Part shown: positions 11,138 to 21,564 of the stretch, piece by piece
Layout: each line of letters begins with the position of its first letter
How positions within the stretch are numbered: position 1 is the stretch's first letter
From: Sycon ciliatum
Lineage: Eukaryota > Porifera > Calcarea > Leucosolenida > Sycettidae
Length of the DNA: 64,000 nucleotides
NCBI RefSeq assembly: GCF_964019385.1
Contig: NC_088644.1
Span: forward strand, 37,730,942-37,794,941
Reading direction: 5' to 3'
Translations under genes and position numbers: made by a program
The notes under the pieces: generated by a model
The model's input: the letters and a program-made list of their open reading frames with translations, nothing else
What the model was told of the DNA's origin: nothing
Databases searched by the model: none

Positions 11138-12509
11138 CGTACAGTAGAAATAGGAGCGGCCCAAGTATGGACCCCTGGGGTACCCCAGACACGACTAGTA
11201 ATGGGTCTGATAGGGAGGTAGATACTCTGACAGTCTGGTGGCGGCAGGAAAGATAGGATGAGAGCCATTGCAGGGCTGGACCGTGTACCAAGAAGACGGA
11301 CTCTAGCTTTGCAAGCAGACCACGATGCCAGACGGTGTCGAAAGCTTTCGCTAGGTCAAAGAACACGATGCCAACATGCCGCCTGAGGTTCCGCTGGGTG
11401 TAGATGTCTTGTACTAGACGTGTTAGTTGGAAAGTTGTGGAGTCTCCACGGCAGAAACCGGATTGAGATGGTGAAAGCGCTGGGGTGACGTGGCAGTACA
11501 GAGACTCAAAGAAAATACGTTCACAGACCTTGGACACAGCGGGAAGGAGAGAGATTGGTCTGTAGTTGCCAGCCTGAGAGCGTTGGCCTTTCTTATAGAT
11601 CGGGACGATAACAGCAGATTTCCAGACGGACGGAAATACTCCTGTACGATATGACATGTTAAAGAGCAGGCACAAGGGATAGGACAGAGATGGCGCAAGC
11701 CATTTGAGAACCTCATTGGGTATGCCATCTTCGCCAGGGGACTTACAATTCTTCAGGAGTTTGAGGTGCTTACAGACGGTAGCAGTCGTGGTAACGACGC
11801 GTGTGAGTGGTGCGCTAAGTTCAGGGGCTGGGGACAGCGATGGAATGACCCAATTCGGATCTTCCGGAATGCCGGATGAAACAAACTGCTTGTTCAGTGT
11901 GTCTGCAATCGCCTTCACATCGTGCTGGCGGTTGCCATGGGAGTCCGTCAGGTACTGGATTGGCGCGCGGGAGGTCCCGCGGCACTGGTTGCGAATGAAT
12001 TGGTGGAGTGATGGGCGATCGGGGGAGGAGAGTGTTGCAGAAAGAGAGTTTAGAAAGGAGCGGTGTGAGGTACGAGAAAGGTGCTTGACGAAGTTGCGTT
12101 GAACTCGGTAAGCCTCCCGGTTAACCGGCGTTGGGAATTTCTTGTAGATGCTGAAAAGATCACGCTTGCGCTTCACTTCAGATACGAGGGACCGTGTCAC
12201 CCATGGGGGACTAGATGTCGAGGATGTTGGGTTGGAATGTTTCCGGTTGTTGTAGCCGATAGCAAAGTTAGAGAGGTGCTGTTGGAACCCTCGTTCAAGG
12301 ACGGCTGCAAAGTGATCTACCGCAGCGTCAACAGTTGGAGAGCCTTCTGGTTGAAGAAACGACCAGTCGTGGCAGGAGAAATCAGCGTTCATAGAGTCCC
12401 AGCACTGAGAGGGAACTCGACGGAAGCGATATGGGAACGGTTTGCGAGAAGGAAGTGGCAGGTCTGGATCCGAGGGCAATGAGACGGCGAACTGGCATGA
12501 AACCATGAG
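11138..12509 (-). pseudogene. LINE reverse transcriptase, N-terminal part (interrupted)
   Basis: An open minus-strand frame with reverse transcriptase motifs in order: the NYRPISLLP block, FFDLAKAFDTVWH (motif A Asp) and SGVPQGSILGPLLF (motif B). It stops being LINE at LLFLLYV, where the inner foldback begins; beyond that point the frame reads foldback sequence. The downstream FADD box resumes at about 10264 on the far side of the insertion. The upstream endonuclease is missing. It is dead as a polyprotein because of truncation and insertion. Confidence 0.9.
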
Positions 12510-12973
12510 AACTTTCACACCAAGGGTCAACTCGAGTGACAGGACTGCATCCAAAAAAGGTCAAAACAGGCTGTAAGTTGTACCCTGCAGGCACGGTGAC
12601 CAGGTGACTGGTGTACGCAGGAGCACGTGACCGCTTGTTCTACCATGTTCGATTGGGAATTAGGGGCGAACGCTGCATCGCAGCCTTTTCGGACCAAAAC
12701 CAGTCGACTCAGCGACCAAAAGACTATAACATATGGGCCAATCGCGGTGATCCGTGCTTTTATAAGAACGAAACGGCCCTTTTAGTGACATTTTGCATAC
12801 AAATCCCCATCTCGTAGGGCGCAGTCACCCAGTTTCGGTGGAAGTGCGCGAGTTCGATTGGGATTCAAGTAGGAAGGGAGCGTCTCCGCTTTCTCGGACC
12901 AAGACCATTCGACTCAGCACCCCGAAGACTACAACTGGTGAAATTTTAATTTTTGCCTTAACTTCCCCTTTAA

Positions 12974-13245
12974 TATTTTCACCAGTTGTAGTCTTCGGGG
13001 TGCTGAGTCGAATGGTCTTGGTCCGAGGAAGCTGAGACGCTCCCTTCCTCCTTTATTCCCAATCGAACTCGCGCACTTCAACCGAAACTGGGTGACTGCG
13101 CCCTACTAGATGGGGATTTGTATGCAAAATGTCACTAAAAGCGCCATTTCGTTCTTATAAAAGCACGGATGACCGCGATTGGCCCATGTGTTGTAGTCTT
13201 TTGGATGCTGAGTCGACTGGTTTCGGTCCGAAAAGGCTGCGATGC
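12974..13245 (+). mobile_element. Truncated foldback arm (solo)
   Basis: Another copy of the same foldback arm, lacking the terminal 25 bp or so and ending abruptly at 13245 where the other foldback family begins. It abuts the TTAA of the outer element, so the outer element appears to have landed in or beside an older copy. Confidence 0.8.
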
Positions 13246-13246
13246 A

Positions 13247-13545
13247 GTGTGCTGACAGTGCTCAACACCGTGGAGGCAGAGCGTAATACAGAACAGAACA
13301 ACAAGGACAATCAAGGCTTGTTTGTTGCGACTTCAAGTTTCATGCTCTCGCAATCATCAGGCAACACCTGGTGATTGCGATAGCATGAAACTTTTACTGG
13401 AATTCACTCTTCATCATTTCGTCGGAACTAGGTCTCCGGACCTGGTGAGAAGGCAGAAATGCCTGTTCACTTGGTGGAGTAAAAATAAAACAAACAAACA
13501 AGTCGCAGCAAACAAGCCTTGACTGTCCTTGTTGTTCTGTTCTGC
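13247..13545 (-). mobile_element. Rearranged second copy of the 2319-2498 foldback family
   Basis: Contains both arms of the hairpin seen at 2319-2498 (arm segments at about 13295-13392 and 13500-13545), interrupted by about 105 bp of unrelated sequence (about 13395-13500). The flanking block with GTGCTGACAGTGCTCAACAC is also shared, in reverse orientation relative to the first copy. Confidence 0.7.
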
Positions 13546-15726
13546 ACATCTTCTATAGATCTCGGATTGACACGTCCTAATCACGCTTACACCATACACA
13601 ATACACCTTGTTGTTCTGTTCTCATACACCGTACATTGTTCAAATGTCATGTACATGTACATGTACATGAACATGACATTTGTACAATGTATACGATAGT
13701 TTTGATTGATAGAACTGTAAAACACTAAAATAGGGTGTTGAAACCTGAGTACAGCATGCCTTATGACAGTCATGTCTAGTGGCAGTGTAATCAAGCTACT
13801 GGTAAGTTGTATGGAGAAAAAAAGAGAAGAAAAAAAGCAAGAAATAGACAGCAAGATTTTCTCCGGTTTTGCAGGTCATGATGCTGTCGCAGCTGCCTAG
13901 GCTATGGAGTACATGATTGCATAGGAGCTTACTGAAAACCTTTTCAAAGTACATGATTGTACTACATGTACTAGAACTAGGAGTAGCTAGTTTCACGACC
14001 CAATGGCTAGTGGATTATCTATTTCATCATGGACCAGTGTGAATAGACCTTTGATGAAGAGTACTGCTTCACAGACAGGCAGTGCTTGTATGGTAATCAA
14101 GGTTCAATGCACACCTTGCGTGTCCGTGGGCGTGGCAGGCTCATGCCATGGTCATAGTGGTCCTATCAAAGACTTCTGTCAAATCAAATGCCTCTCATAT
14201 CAGTGATCAATGATCATGGTGATTCAGTGATTCACCACCGTTCACTGATATCGGAAACACCACAACTTGCACAAGCCATTATGTTTCATGGCACATGGCA
14301 CATGATGACATCAGTGTGACAAAACAGACTTGGACAAGTAAGTAAAGATTTAAGTTGAAGTACAACATAACGTCACAACAGAATGAGGCACCTGTTTCAG
14401 GCTGCACTGGCTGAAAGGCACGAAACTAACGTCACTTGCCAAGAAGATCTGCATCATCACGAGCAGATAATGCGGATGTGCATGTAAGGGAGCTTCTGCC
14501 TATCCTACTTCCTAGCGCCTGACAAGTGACATCAGGTCTGGTTATGTCGCAATGTCGGTGCCTGACCGTGCTCTTGCACGTCCAGTATGATTGTGTAGAC
14601 CTACATGTACCATGATCTACCGCCGGCAGATCCACGTCCTTTTACTTTTACTACTAGTTTTAGCTTTGAAAATTTGTAGGTCTGCCATGCATGGTCTAGT
14701 CGACTACTGTCCTGACGTGACGTCAAGACCAGGCTGACGCATGACGTGACTGTCAAGTGCCAGTCACTGAGTCAGTTCTGCCGCCTGTGCCTGACAGACT
14801 CCCTGTACTACCATGACGATTGTGTAGATCTACGGCCAGCTGTAGTAGTAGCAAGAGTTTTTTTTTTTTTTTTTTTTTTTTTACTAAGTACACAACCTAC
14901 TCGTCAGAAGGGGAGAAGACAACAGAATACAATGACAAAACAGCAGGGAGAGTAGGGGCTGCAAAGCAAGCCTGTGCTGGTGAGGCAAGCCCACAACACC
15001 GAGGCTATGGTCTCGGCGTTAACGTGAGCTTGCGTACTCAGTACATAACCCATAGTACTCTTGCTAGTAGTAGTATGGCCATATCGACTATCGTAGACCA
15101 TGTCGACCATGTACCAGGCTGCAGGGTAGACCTACAAAAAAAACCCTGGCCCCGGCCTGGGTCACACTCAGACTCTACATACACTGCAGATCAATACAGA
15201 CTGTCACTACATCATAGGCTATGTACGTCACATGCACAGTCAGTAGATCAACGCGTCTCGTAATGCCTAATGCATGGTAGCCGGCTGTTTCCTGTTTCCA
15301 GGTTTCCGCATATGCATGATGACTGGTGTGTGTCAGGTGTGTGTGGCCACGAGCGGCATGTTTCTTGGAGTTGGAGTAACCCCAGACCCGCGCCGCGGAT
15401 ACGATCGCAGAATCCTGCAGAGCCAAACTAATAATACCGTGGATGATCCTTTCTCCGCGAAAGAGCCACCATGTACCAATCCACGACATTCGAATTATTT
15501 CTCTGCCTCTGCTGTTTTTCTGTCAGCAAATACCTCGTGATCGATTACTGATTAGCTTCACGGGGAATCACCTGAAAGATGGCATGAAATCCATTGTTTT
15601 GCAGCAGCATTATTTTGTGGACGGAACGATTTAGTAGTGTTCTTGTAAGCGCGTGTGTTAGCGAGGCAGCAGCAACATTTTCCGATTGACATGCTAGCGG
15701 TGGTCCGGGAAGCGGTTCCGTGAACA
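13546..15726. other. Intergenic region before second receptor
   Basis: No supported gene. It includes (TACATG) runs near 13649-13670 and a 25-base poly-T tract at 14858-14882, which could be the A-tail of an old minus-strand retroposon. Two near-repeats around GATTGTGTAGA(C/T)CTAC lie near 14590 and 14818. The final few hundred bases likely hold the second receptor's 5' UTR. Confidence 0.5.
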
Positions 15727-18700
15727 ATGCAGGCACAGCGTCTCCCCGCAAGTCCGCGGAGAAGAGAACGCACGTGGAGCCGGGGAACATTCTGCCGTCT
15801 TTGCGTGTACGTGGTGCTTTTGTCCAGCCCAAGTTTCACACAAGAGGTGCCCAAAGTGCTGTCACCCTGCCCCTGGAATGACCAACCTGACAGTTTGGAG
15901 CGTACTCTGAGCATGCTCAACAGGCCTGCCGAGAGAATTCAGTGCTTTGCGTACGCACCTCGGGAAAGGTACGGCGGAACATTGCGTGATCAGTCAGCAT
16001 TGCCACTACTCAATATTGGCCTGCTACCGCTGTACAATTCGCACGATGCTGCGCCAGACCCATCCGCGTGCCGTATAGCCAGAGGAAAGATGATGGTGCA
16101 GCTCGTGGAGGCGATGAAGCTGCTTGTTGATGAGGCCGTGCTACGGAGCCCGCTATTCGCCAAGGTGCTGGTCGGTATCGAGATGCACGACACATGTGGA
16201 ATGCCGGCCGCGGCGTATTCATCTACCATGTGCCAGGCACAAGCCAATCGGCGCTGCGACGGATGCCCACGCTATCATTCGAACACCTCGAGCACAGACC
16301 CGACAATGCGCAGTCAGCGTACGCCGTACATTGGTGTGGTCATGGGGCCGGCGCTGAGCTCCGAAGTCGGCGTAGTGTCATCCGCTCTGAGCGTGCTGCA
16401 AGTACCACACATCTCCTACTGGTCAACATCTGACGATTTCCGCTGGAAGCAAGAGTTCCCCTACCTATTCAGAACTACAGCTCCAGACTTTCACGCCGCT
16501 CACGCACTCACCGATATTCTCCGACATTTCGGATGGCGTTACATTGCCCTGATCAATGGTAGGGACTCCGGAAGGGGATCAGACATGGCCGCTGTGTTCC
16601 GCTCGCTTGCGATGGAAAGAGAAAGCGGAGACAGCCTGCAGGCGTGCATTGCAGTCGACGAACAATTCCAGCGCTCTGAAACGGAGAAGATCCGCTACAT
16701 CATCCACCGGCTTGTGGACACGCCACCAGCACCCGGCTTGAACACCCCACTAGTGGTGGTGTTCATTGGTGGCTATCTGTTTGTGCAGGATCTTTTTGCT
16801 GAGCTGAGGAAGATGGCGCAGGAAGACAAAGAGTTCCATCGGCAGCTGTCGCTAAAACACATAATTTGGTTGGCAGATGATGCTTGGCTAAGCAGAGCTG
16901 CAGACATCATCCCGGCACCTGGACTTTGCAGAGATCAAGGTTTGTGCCTCGGACGTCACACAGTCATCGGGCCTCTGTTCAGAGTGTGCGATGACTTCCT
17001 ATCCGAGGCGAAGGATTTTGAGATACGCCTGAAACGGCACTTGGACAAGCTAACAGTGAGCAAGGAGACTGTACGTGACAACCCTTGGTTAGGCGTTGCG
17101 TGGCAGCAGCAGTTCGAATGTTGTCTAAATTTCAACGGCAAGGCCACCAACTGCACGGCGTGTGAAACTAGCAAGACTGCTGGCCAGGTGTTTACGAATA
17201 CCATGCTACCACCGATTGCGTCTGGTAGTCTGTGGCTAGCTGCGCATTCCGCACTCCACGTACTTGAAAATGTTGTGAGGGAACACGAGCAGCAGCCTGC
17301 AGCTGCCCTGCCCAGCGGTCGGGAGCTCCGGCGCCGACTAAGAAACGTAAGCATCGTGCACAACGGCCAGAGCAAGCCCGTGTTTGGAGTGGACCAGGAA
17401 ACTGTACCTGCCTTCAGCATCCATGCCGTGATGCTGCGGAACCACAGCACGTACACGCTCGAGGAGATTGGCTACTGGGAATCTAGAGGTGAGCTGAGAG
17501 CCGGTCACGTGACAATAACATGGAACTACACCCATGCCGACGCCACAAACACACACATTTGGCCGGGTAACGCAAGCAGCGTGCCGGAATCGTCGTGCTC
17601 TGGACCGTGCGATGGTGGCCATGTTCGAAGGGCACGCTACATGGACGTTGCGATTAGCTACACGCTGGCTCAATGCTGCTGGGTTTGTGTGCCATGTCCG
17701 GACGGGACATACAGTGACAGTGCGAATAACACGTGTGTTACCTGTGCTAGTGGTCTTGTACCAGGGCTGAATCGAACGCACTGCATCAGTCAGTGGGAGC
17801 GCTTTTATGGCTATGCATCACTGGCAGGTAAACTGATTGTTACGCTCTCATGCCTGGGAATCATTTTCACTTTGATAACAGCGGCCTTCCTCTACACGTA
17901 TCGCAGTACCGATGTGGTTGACATCGCAAACTTTGAACTGAGTTTGTTGACACTGGGAATCTTGTTGCTCGGTCAAGTGACAGCAATCCTCCACTTTATT
18001 GAGCCGGCCGATTTGAGCTGTTCCGTTATGTTCGTAATGCGGAACATGGTTCTACTTATGTCCTTGGTTGTCGTTCTACTCCGATCCCTGCGGTTGGTGG
18101 TGGAGTGCGACAACAGCACAGACATTGGCAGAGGGCTGCGTTTCGTAGCCCAGCATGTGGCCGCCACGTTCCCCCTACAAATCAAGTCGGCCCTGGCCAG
18201 TGCTGGCCTTCTGCTGCTGGGCTTTTCCAGCGCTGTTGCATTTCACAACGTGCATGCAAGCTCGAGCATATCTTCAGGCACATCGGTCATCCAGGTGCAG
18301 GTCTATTGTCAGGAGCAGGAGGATCACACGGTCATGGCGAATGTCGTGCGACTTACGCTGCTTCTGCTGGTCACCTGCCTGGTGATGAAGACCAGACGGC
18401 TACGCCTCTGCTGTCGAGAGATGAAGGGCTACAGCAGTCTGCCCAGCGAGGCAGAGCTGCTGTGCTACACGATCATCGTCCTCGTCGCGCTCCATGTCTC
18501 CGTCTTTCCCATCGTGCTCGCCCTATCGGATGATATCCTGATGGTGGTGCGCGCCCTGCTTCTCAACATGAACCACTATACCATTCTTGTAATTCTGTTC
18601 TTTCCACGGCTGTATGCTATCTACTCGGACAGGAAGCAAGCCTCTAGGAGAAGTTCCATCGCGACTGGACGGTCCAGGAGTTCGTCACGTGCCAACATTG

Positions 18701-19086
18701 ATGCTGGCAGGATTCTTGCCTTGAACAGGCGGAAAAGCAAGGAGGCGACAAAGCCAATGGAGGCGCGTGTAGCGTGTCTCCTGCCCAGGGAGAGTCCGTC
18801 TCCAGGCTTAGAGGCTGTAAATGCCCAGCGATCTGGCGTGTCCACTGTGGATACTGAAGCAGCGCATGATATTGCTTCCACGTGTGCACCGACAGTCTTG
18901 TCGAATTGCGATGATGATGAGTCGATGAACAGAACTTGGAGTAGCTCCAATGGTCATGTAAGACGGTTCACGATAGGCTCTGAACCGCCGTCGCTGTTTC
19001 TTTCTGAAAACTCGGCGGCGACATCTGTGGCCGTGAGTTACACTTGCAAATCACGTAGCTATACTCATCTAGAGTCCTCTGTGTGA
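15727..19086 (+). CDS. Class C GPCR, metabotropic glutamate receptor-like (intronless paralogue)
   Basis: An 1119-residue single-exon receptor, same strand and same layout as the gene at 3445. After an N-terminal hydrophobic segment (about residues 23-40) comes the Venus flytrap domain with VPHISYWSTSDD (about 227-238) and, at the position of the mGluR SDGW motif, ADDAW (about 382-386). The SDGW motif is thus altered to DDAW, hinting at a different ligand. The cysteine-rich NCD3G region lies at about 624-685 (CSGPC, CCWVC, CPDGTY). Seven membrane segments occupy about 696-966 and end in FFPRLYAIYS. The tail is about 150 residues and Ser-rich. Shared phrases with its neighbour (MVQLVEAMKLL, IGPLFRV, PPIASGSLW) show a tandem duplication. 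The ligand and G-protein partner are unknown. Confidence 0.93.
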   Translation: MQAQRLPASPRRRERTWSRGTFCRLCVYVVLLSSPSFTQEVPKVLSPCPWNDQPDSLERTLSMLNRPAERIQCFAYAPRERYGGTLRDQSALPLLNIGLLPLYNSHDAAPDPSACRIARGKMMVQLVEAMKLLVDEAVLRSPLFAKVLVGIEMHDTCGMPAAAYSSTMCQAQANRRCDGCPRYHSNTSSTDPTMRSQRTPYIGVVMGPALSSEVGVVSSALSVLQVPHISYWSTSDDFRWKQEFPYLFRTTAPDFHAAHALTDILRHFGWRYIALINGRDSGRGSDMAAVFRSLAMERESGDSLQACIAVDEQFQRSETEKIRYIIHRLVDTPPAPGLNTPLVVVFIGGYLFVQDLFAELRKMAQEDKEFHRQLSLKHIIWLADDAWLSRAADIIPAPGLCRDQGLCLGRHTVIGPLFRVCDDFLSEAKDFEIRLKRHLDKLTVSKETVRDNPWLGVAWQQQFECCLNFNGKATNCTACETSKTAGQVFTNTMLPPIASGSLWLAAHSALHVLENVVREHEQQPAAALPSGRELRRRLRNVSIVHNGQSKPVFGVDQETVPAFSIHAVMLRNHSTYTLEEIGYWESRGELRAGHVTITWNYTHADATNTHIWPGNASSVPESSCSGPCDGGHVRRARYMDVAISYTLAQCCWVCVPCPDGTYSDSANNTCVTCASGLVPGLNRTHCISQWERFYGYASLAGKLIVTLSCLGIIFTLITAAFLYTYRSTDVVDIANFELSLLTLGILLLGQVTAILHFIEPADLSCSVMFVMRNMVLLMSLVVVLLRSLRLVVECDNSTDIGRGLRFVAQHVAATFPLQIKSALASAGLLLLGFSSAVAFHNVHASSSISSGTSVIQVQVYCQEQEDHTVMANVVRLTLLLLVTCLVMKTRRLRLCCREMKGYSSLPSEAELLCYTIIVLVALHVSVFPIVLALSDDILMVVRALLLNMNHYTILVILFFPRLYAIYSDRKQASRRSSIATGRSRSSSRANIDAGRILALNRRKSKEATKPMEARVACLLPRESPSPGLEAVNAQRSGVSTVDTEAAHDIASTCAPTVLSNCDDDESMNRTWSSSNGHVRRFTIGSEPPSLFLSENSAATSVAVSYTCKSRSYTHLESSV

Positions 19087-19926
19087 GGCATGCAAGAGGA
19101 TATTCCTATTTTTATCAAAATCTAGCACTCTAGCATATTTGTCTCCGAGGAGGAAGCTTGTTATCAAAATCAATCAATATTATTGTTTTGTCCTTCGTTG
19201 TGCTGATATAATTTTCATGCGCACAAATTCCTGTCGGATATCATGGTAGATGAAATCATACTTTGGCTAGACTGATCCTAAGTAGTGGTTGCGACTTCGG
19301 CGATGACTTGTAAGAAAGGAATAGCGCGAGCTCCGGTGTGGGGAGCAAACCCTTTCTTAGACTGATCCTCTTATTTTAAAACATATTGCAATGCTGAGTT
19401 TATTCTGATGATGCTGGAGACACTTAGTCAACGGGTTTTGATAGATATTCCACTTGATGTTGATGCACTATCTATATCTATACCACGGTGCGGCGAACCA
19501 TTATGTGAAACTGTTATCTTTAGAACACTGTGGTGTGGCCATGCAGGTACATGTACGGTCATTTCTCTAAGAAAACCTTTACTTACTACGGCGACATTAG
19601 CATGATCATGGTAGCTTCTCCCCTATCCCATCCCCGTTTTCTCGTACTTTGAGCGGAGTTCCACATACTGCGTGAATATTTGGAAACGGGTGGATAAGTG
19701 AACAAGAGTGCATACATGCACGCAACTCTTCACCATTTGAACGTTATAGATGTTGGGTACGAAGAGGAGCATACTCCCAGACACAACAGACGGGAACAGG
19801 TAGTTGGGAGGACATTTATTGTAGACGAAGAGACGGAGACGAAGATGAACGAAGGGGGGGGGGGGGGGGTTAAGGGGTTAACTGAGAGAAATGACTAGTT
19901 TTCGTTTCTAAATAAATATCGGTATT
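19087..19926. other. Intergenic region after second receptor
   Basis: No gene seen. It contains a partial copy of the dispersed repeat near 19318-19362 (GAGCTCCGGTGTGGGGAGC) and a poly-G run of about 14 bases at 19856-19869. Confidence 0.5.
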
Positions 19927-20571
19927 TCACACCAAGGCTCAACTCAAAGGTTCAACTCGAGTGACAGGAACGCTGTACAAGTTGTAGCCTGCAGGCACAG
20001 TGACCACGTGACTGATGTACGCATGAGGACGTGACCGCTTACTCACCCATGTTCGATTGGGAATAAGGGCCGAGCGCTGCATCGCAGCCTTTTCGGACCA
20101 AAACCGGTCTACTCAGCGTCCAAAAGACTACAACATATGGACCAATCACGGTCATCCGTGACGGTGCTTTTAGAAGGAAACGGGGCTTTTAGTGACTTTT
20201 CAAGTTGCATACAAATCCCCATCTAGTAGGGGGGGGGGGGGGTCACCCAGATTCGGTGAGTGCGCGAGTTCGATTGGGGAAAAAAGGAGGAGGGGAGCGT
20301 CTCAGCTTTCTCGGACTCAGTCGGAGCAAGACCATTCGACTCAGCACCCCGAAGACTACAACTGGCGAAAATTTAATTTTAGGGTACCGTATTTCCCCGA
20401 ATGATAAGTCGCACCCTTTTACACCTAACTTCATTCCCAACAAAGGAGGTGCGACTTGCAATCAAGCATGACTTACTACTGAAGTGAATATATAAAAACG
20501 ATATTGCTCAAGCCTGAAAATGGTGGTGCGACTTATAATCGGGGAAATCATGGTATACTTTCCCTTGAAGT
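19927..20571 (-). mobile_element. Half foldback element (solo arm) with nested MITE
   Basis: Reverse-oriented arm of the 8850/10273 foldback family, from the spacer (TCACACCAAGG, CTCGAGTGACAGG) to near the terminus (TATACTTTCCCTTGAAG). It is more diverged than the other copies and interrupted by a MITE at 20397-20553. A G-run at about 20229-20242 lies inside. The second arm and the TTAA target site are missing. Confidence 0.8.
20397..20553. mobile_element. 157-bp MITE, CCGTATTTCCCC ends, TA duplication
   Basis: Terminal inverted repeats of about 29 bp: CCGTATTTCCCCGAAT at left and the complement of CCATGATTTCCCCGATT at right, both followed by an AAGTCGCACC block. TA flanks at 20395-20396 and 20554-20555. 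Removing the element rejoins AGGGTA and TACTTTCCC of the host foldback arm, which confirms the insertion point. Confidence 0.88.
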
Positions 20572-21564
20572 TTTTTCATCCATAAACAAAAATCATTGCA
20601 GCCACCTAGGAAAGTTTAAAAATTTAAAAAAATTGCACATTCGCGTTATATTGTTACCCGACCGGCCCTATATCATTGTGTTGAGAAACACAACCAGTGG
20701 CAGCTTGAGCCACCTAGTACCGCTAACACATCATCTACATTTTCATGGCCCATCCCCAAGGTGAATCCTCACCCTTAGGATGGGCCATGCTCGAAATAAT
20801 AATTTTGGTCAGTGCCATGATTCACGGTAATCATAGCTGTTTCCTCACTCGCGGCATCGAGACCATTCAGTGAGGATCATTTGAGACTAGGTAAAGCCGT
20901 AAATAATGGGCTTGAGTCACCCATGCGCACTGAAGAAATACCAAGTCAGGAAATGTCAGATCTAGTACAGTGCCATGAAATCCGATCGCGTAAAATAAAG
21001 TAAAGTTCGAACGATCGAGTTAGCCAGCCTTGCGCCAGTTTTACTTTTATCATTCCTGCTGCAGATGATTATGAGCATGACAGCCTGTAAGTGCATACTA
21101 ACTTACTTTCAGCAGCAGCTATATTTTTAGCTAGCACTGCATGGACAACCACAAAAATTTATATTATTGTTACTTGCAGAAGCAAGCCTAATCCCATCTT
21201 GGCTTCTAGTAATTCTCTATCTACACTAAGATAGTGTCTTGCTTGAACAAGTTTGTATTGGAAAAATTTATAATTATTATGAATTTTTTTTCGAGGAAAG
21301 ATCGCTCAGACGAGTCAGGGGTTGTTGCTATAGACAGTATTTCGCTGTCTCGTACTTCGTAGCTGCTATTGTGCTAGTTGCTACTGACGGCAATAGCTAG
21401 TAAAGAATTATATGAAGTGACTTACACTAGTATGACGATCGAGCTGGTGAAGAACGGCACCCAAAGACTATCTGCTGCGATCATCCAACCCTCATTTGTC
21501 GAGAGCATTTTGTCGTGTGGAGATACATTGTACTTTTCAATTTGAATGAACTTTTTATTCTGCA
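20572..21564. other. Intergenic region upstream of mitochondrial carrier
   Basis: About 1 kb of AT-rich sequence with no gene, including a short hairpin around CATGGCCCATCC...GGATGGGCCATG (about 20746-20789). The promoter and 5' UTR of the carrier gene are presumably here; no core motif stands out. Confidence 0.5.

Larger units (their letters stand above)
9245..12509 (-). mobile_element. 5'-truncated LINE (CR1/Jockey-like) inserted in foldback
   Basis: A minus-strand non-LTR retrotransposon. Its 3' end is an (AAAT)n tail at 9245-9264, and the same 5-bp sequence AACTT flanks it at 9240-9244 and 12510-12514, a likely target-site duplication. The 5' end is truncated and lacks the endonuclease domain. 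It carries a reverse transcriptase and C-terminal region interrupted by the foldback at 10273-11133. Confidence 0.88.
8850..12969. mobile_element. Outer TTAA-flanked foldback element, split by a LINE
   Basis: The two arms are at 8850-9244 and 12510-12969. The left end begins AGGGGAAGTTAAGGC and the right end is its reverse complement. Both are flanked by TTAA (8846-8849 and 12970-12973). The arms share the subterminal tract AAGTTAAGGCAAAAATTAAA, which the inner copy at 10273 lacks, so they belong to one insertion. Without the LINE the element would be about 850 bp, the same size as the inner copy. TTAA duplications are typical of piggyBac-type transposition, but no transposase is present. Each arm contains two diverged copies of a block of about 90 bp (GTTGTAGTCTT...CTGAGTCGA...GGTCCGA). 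Confidence 0.85.
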
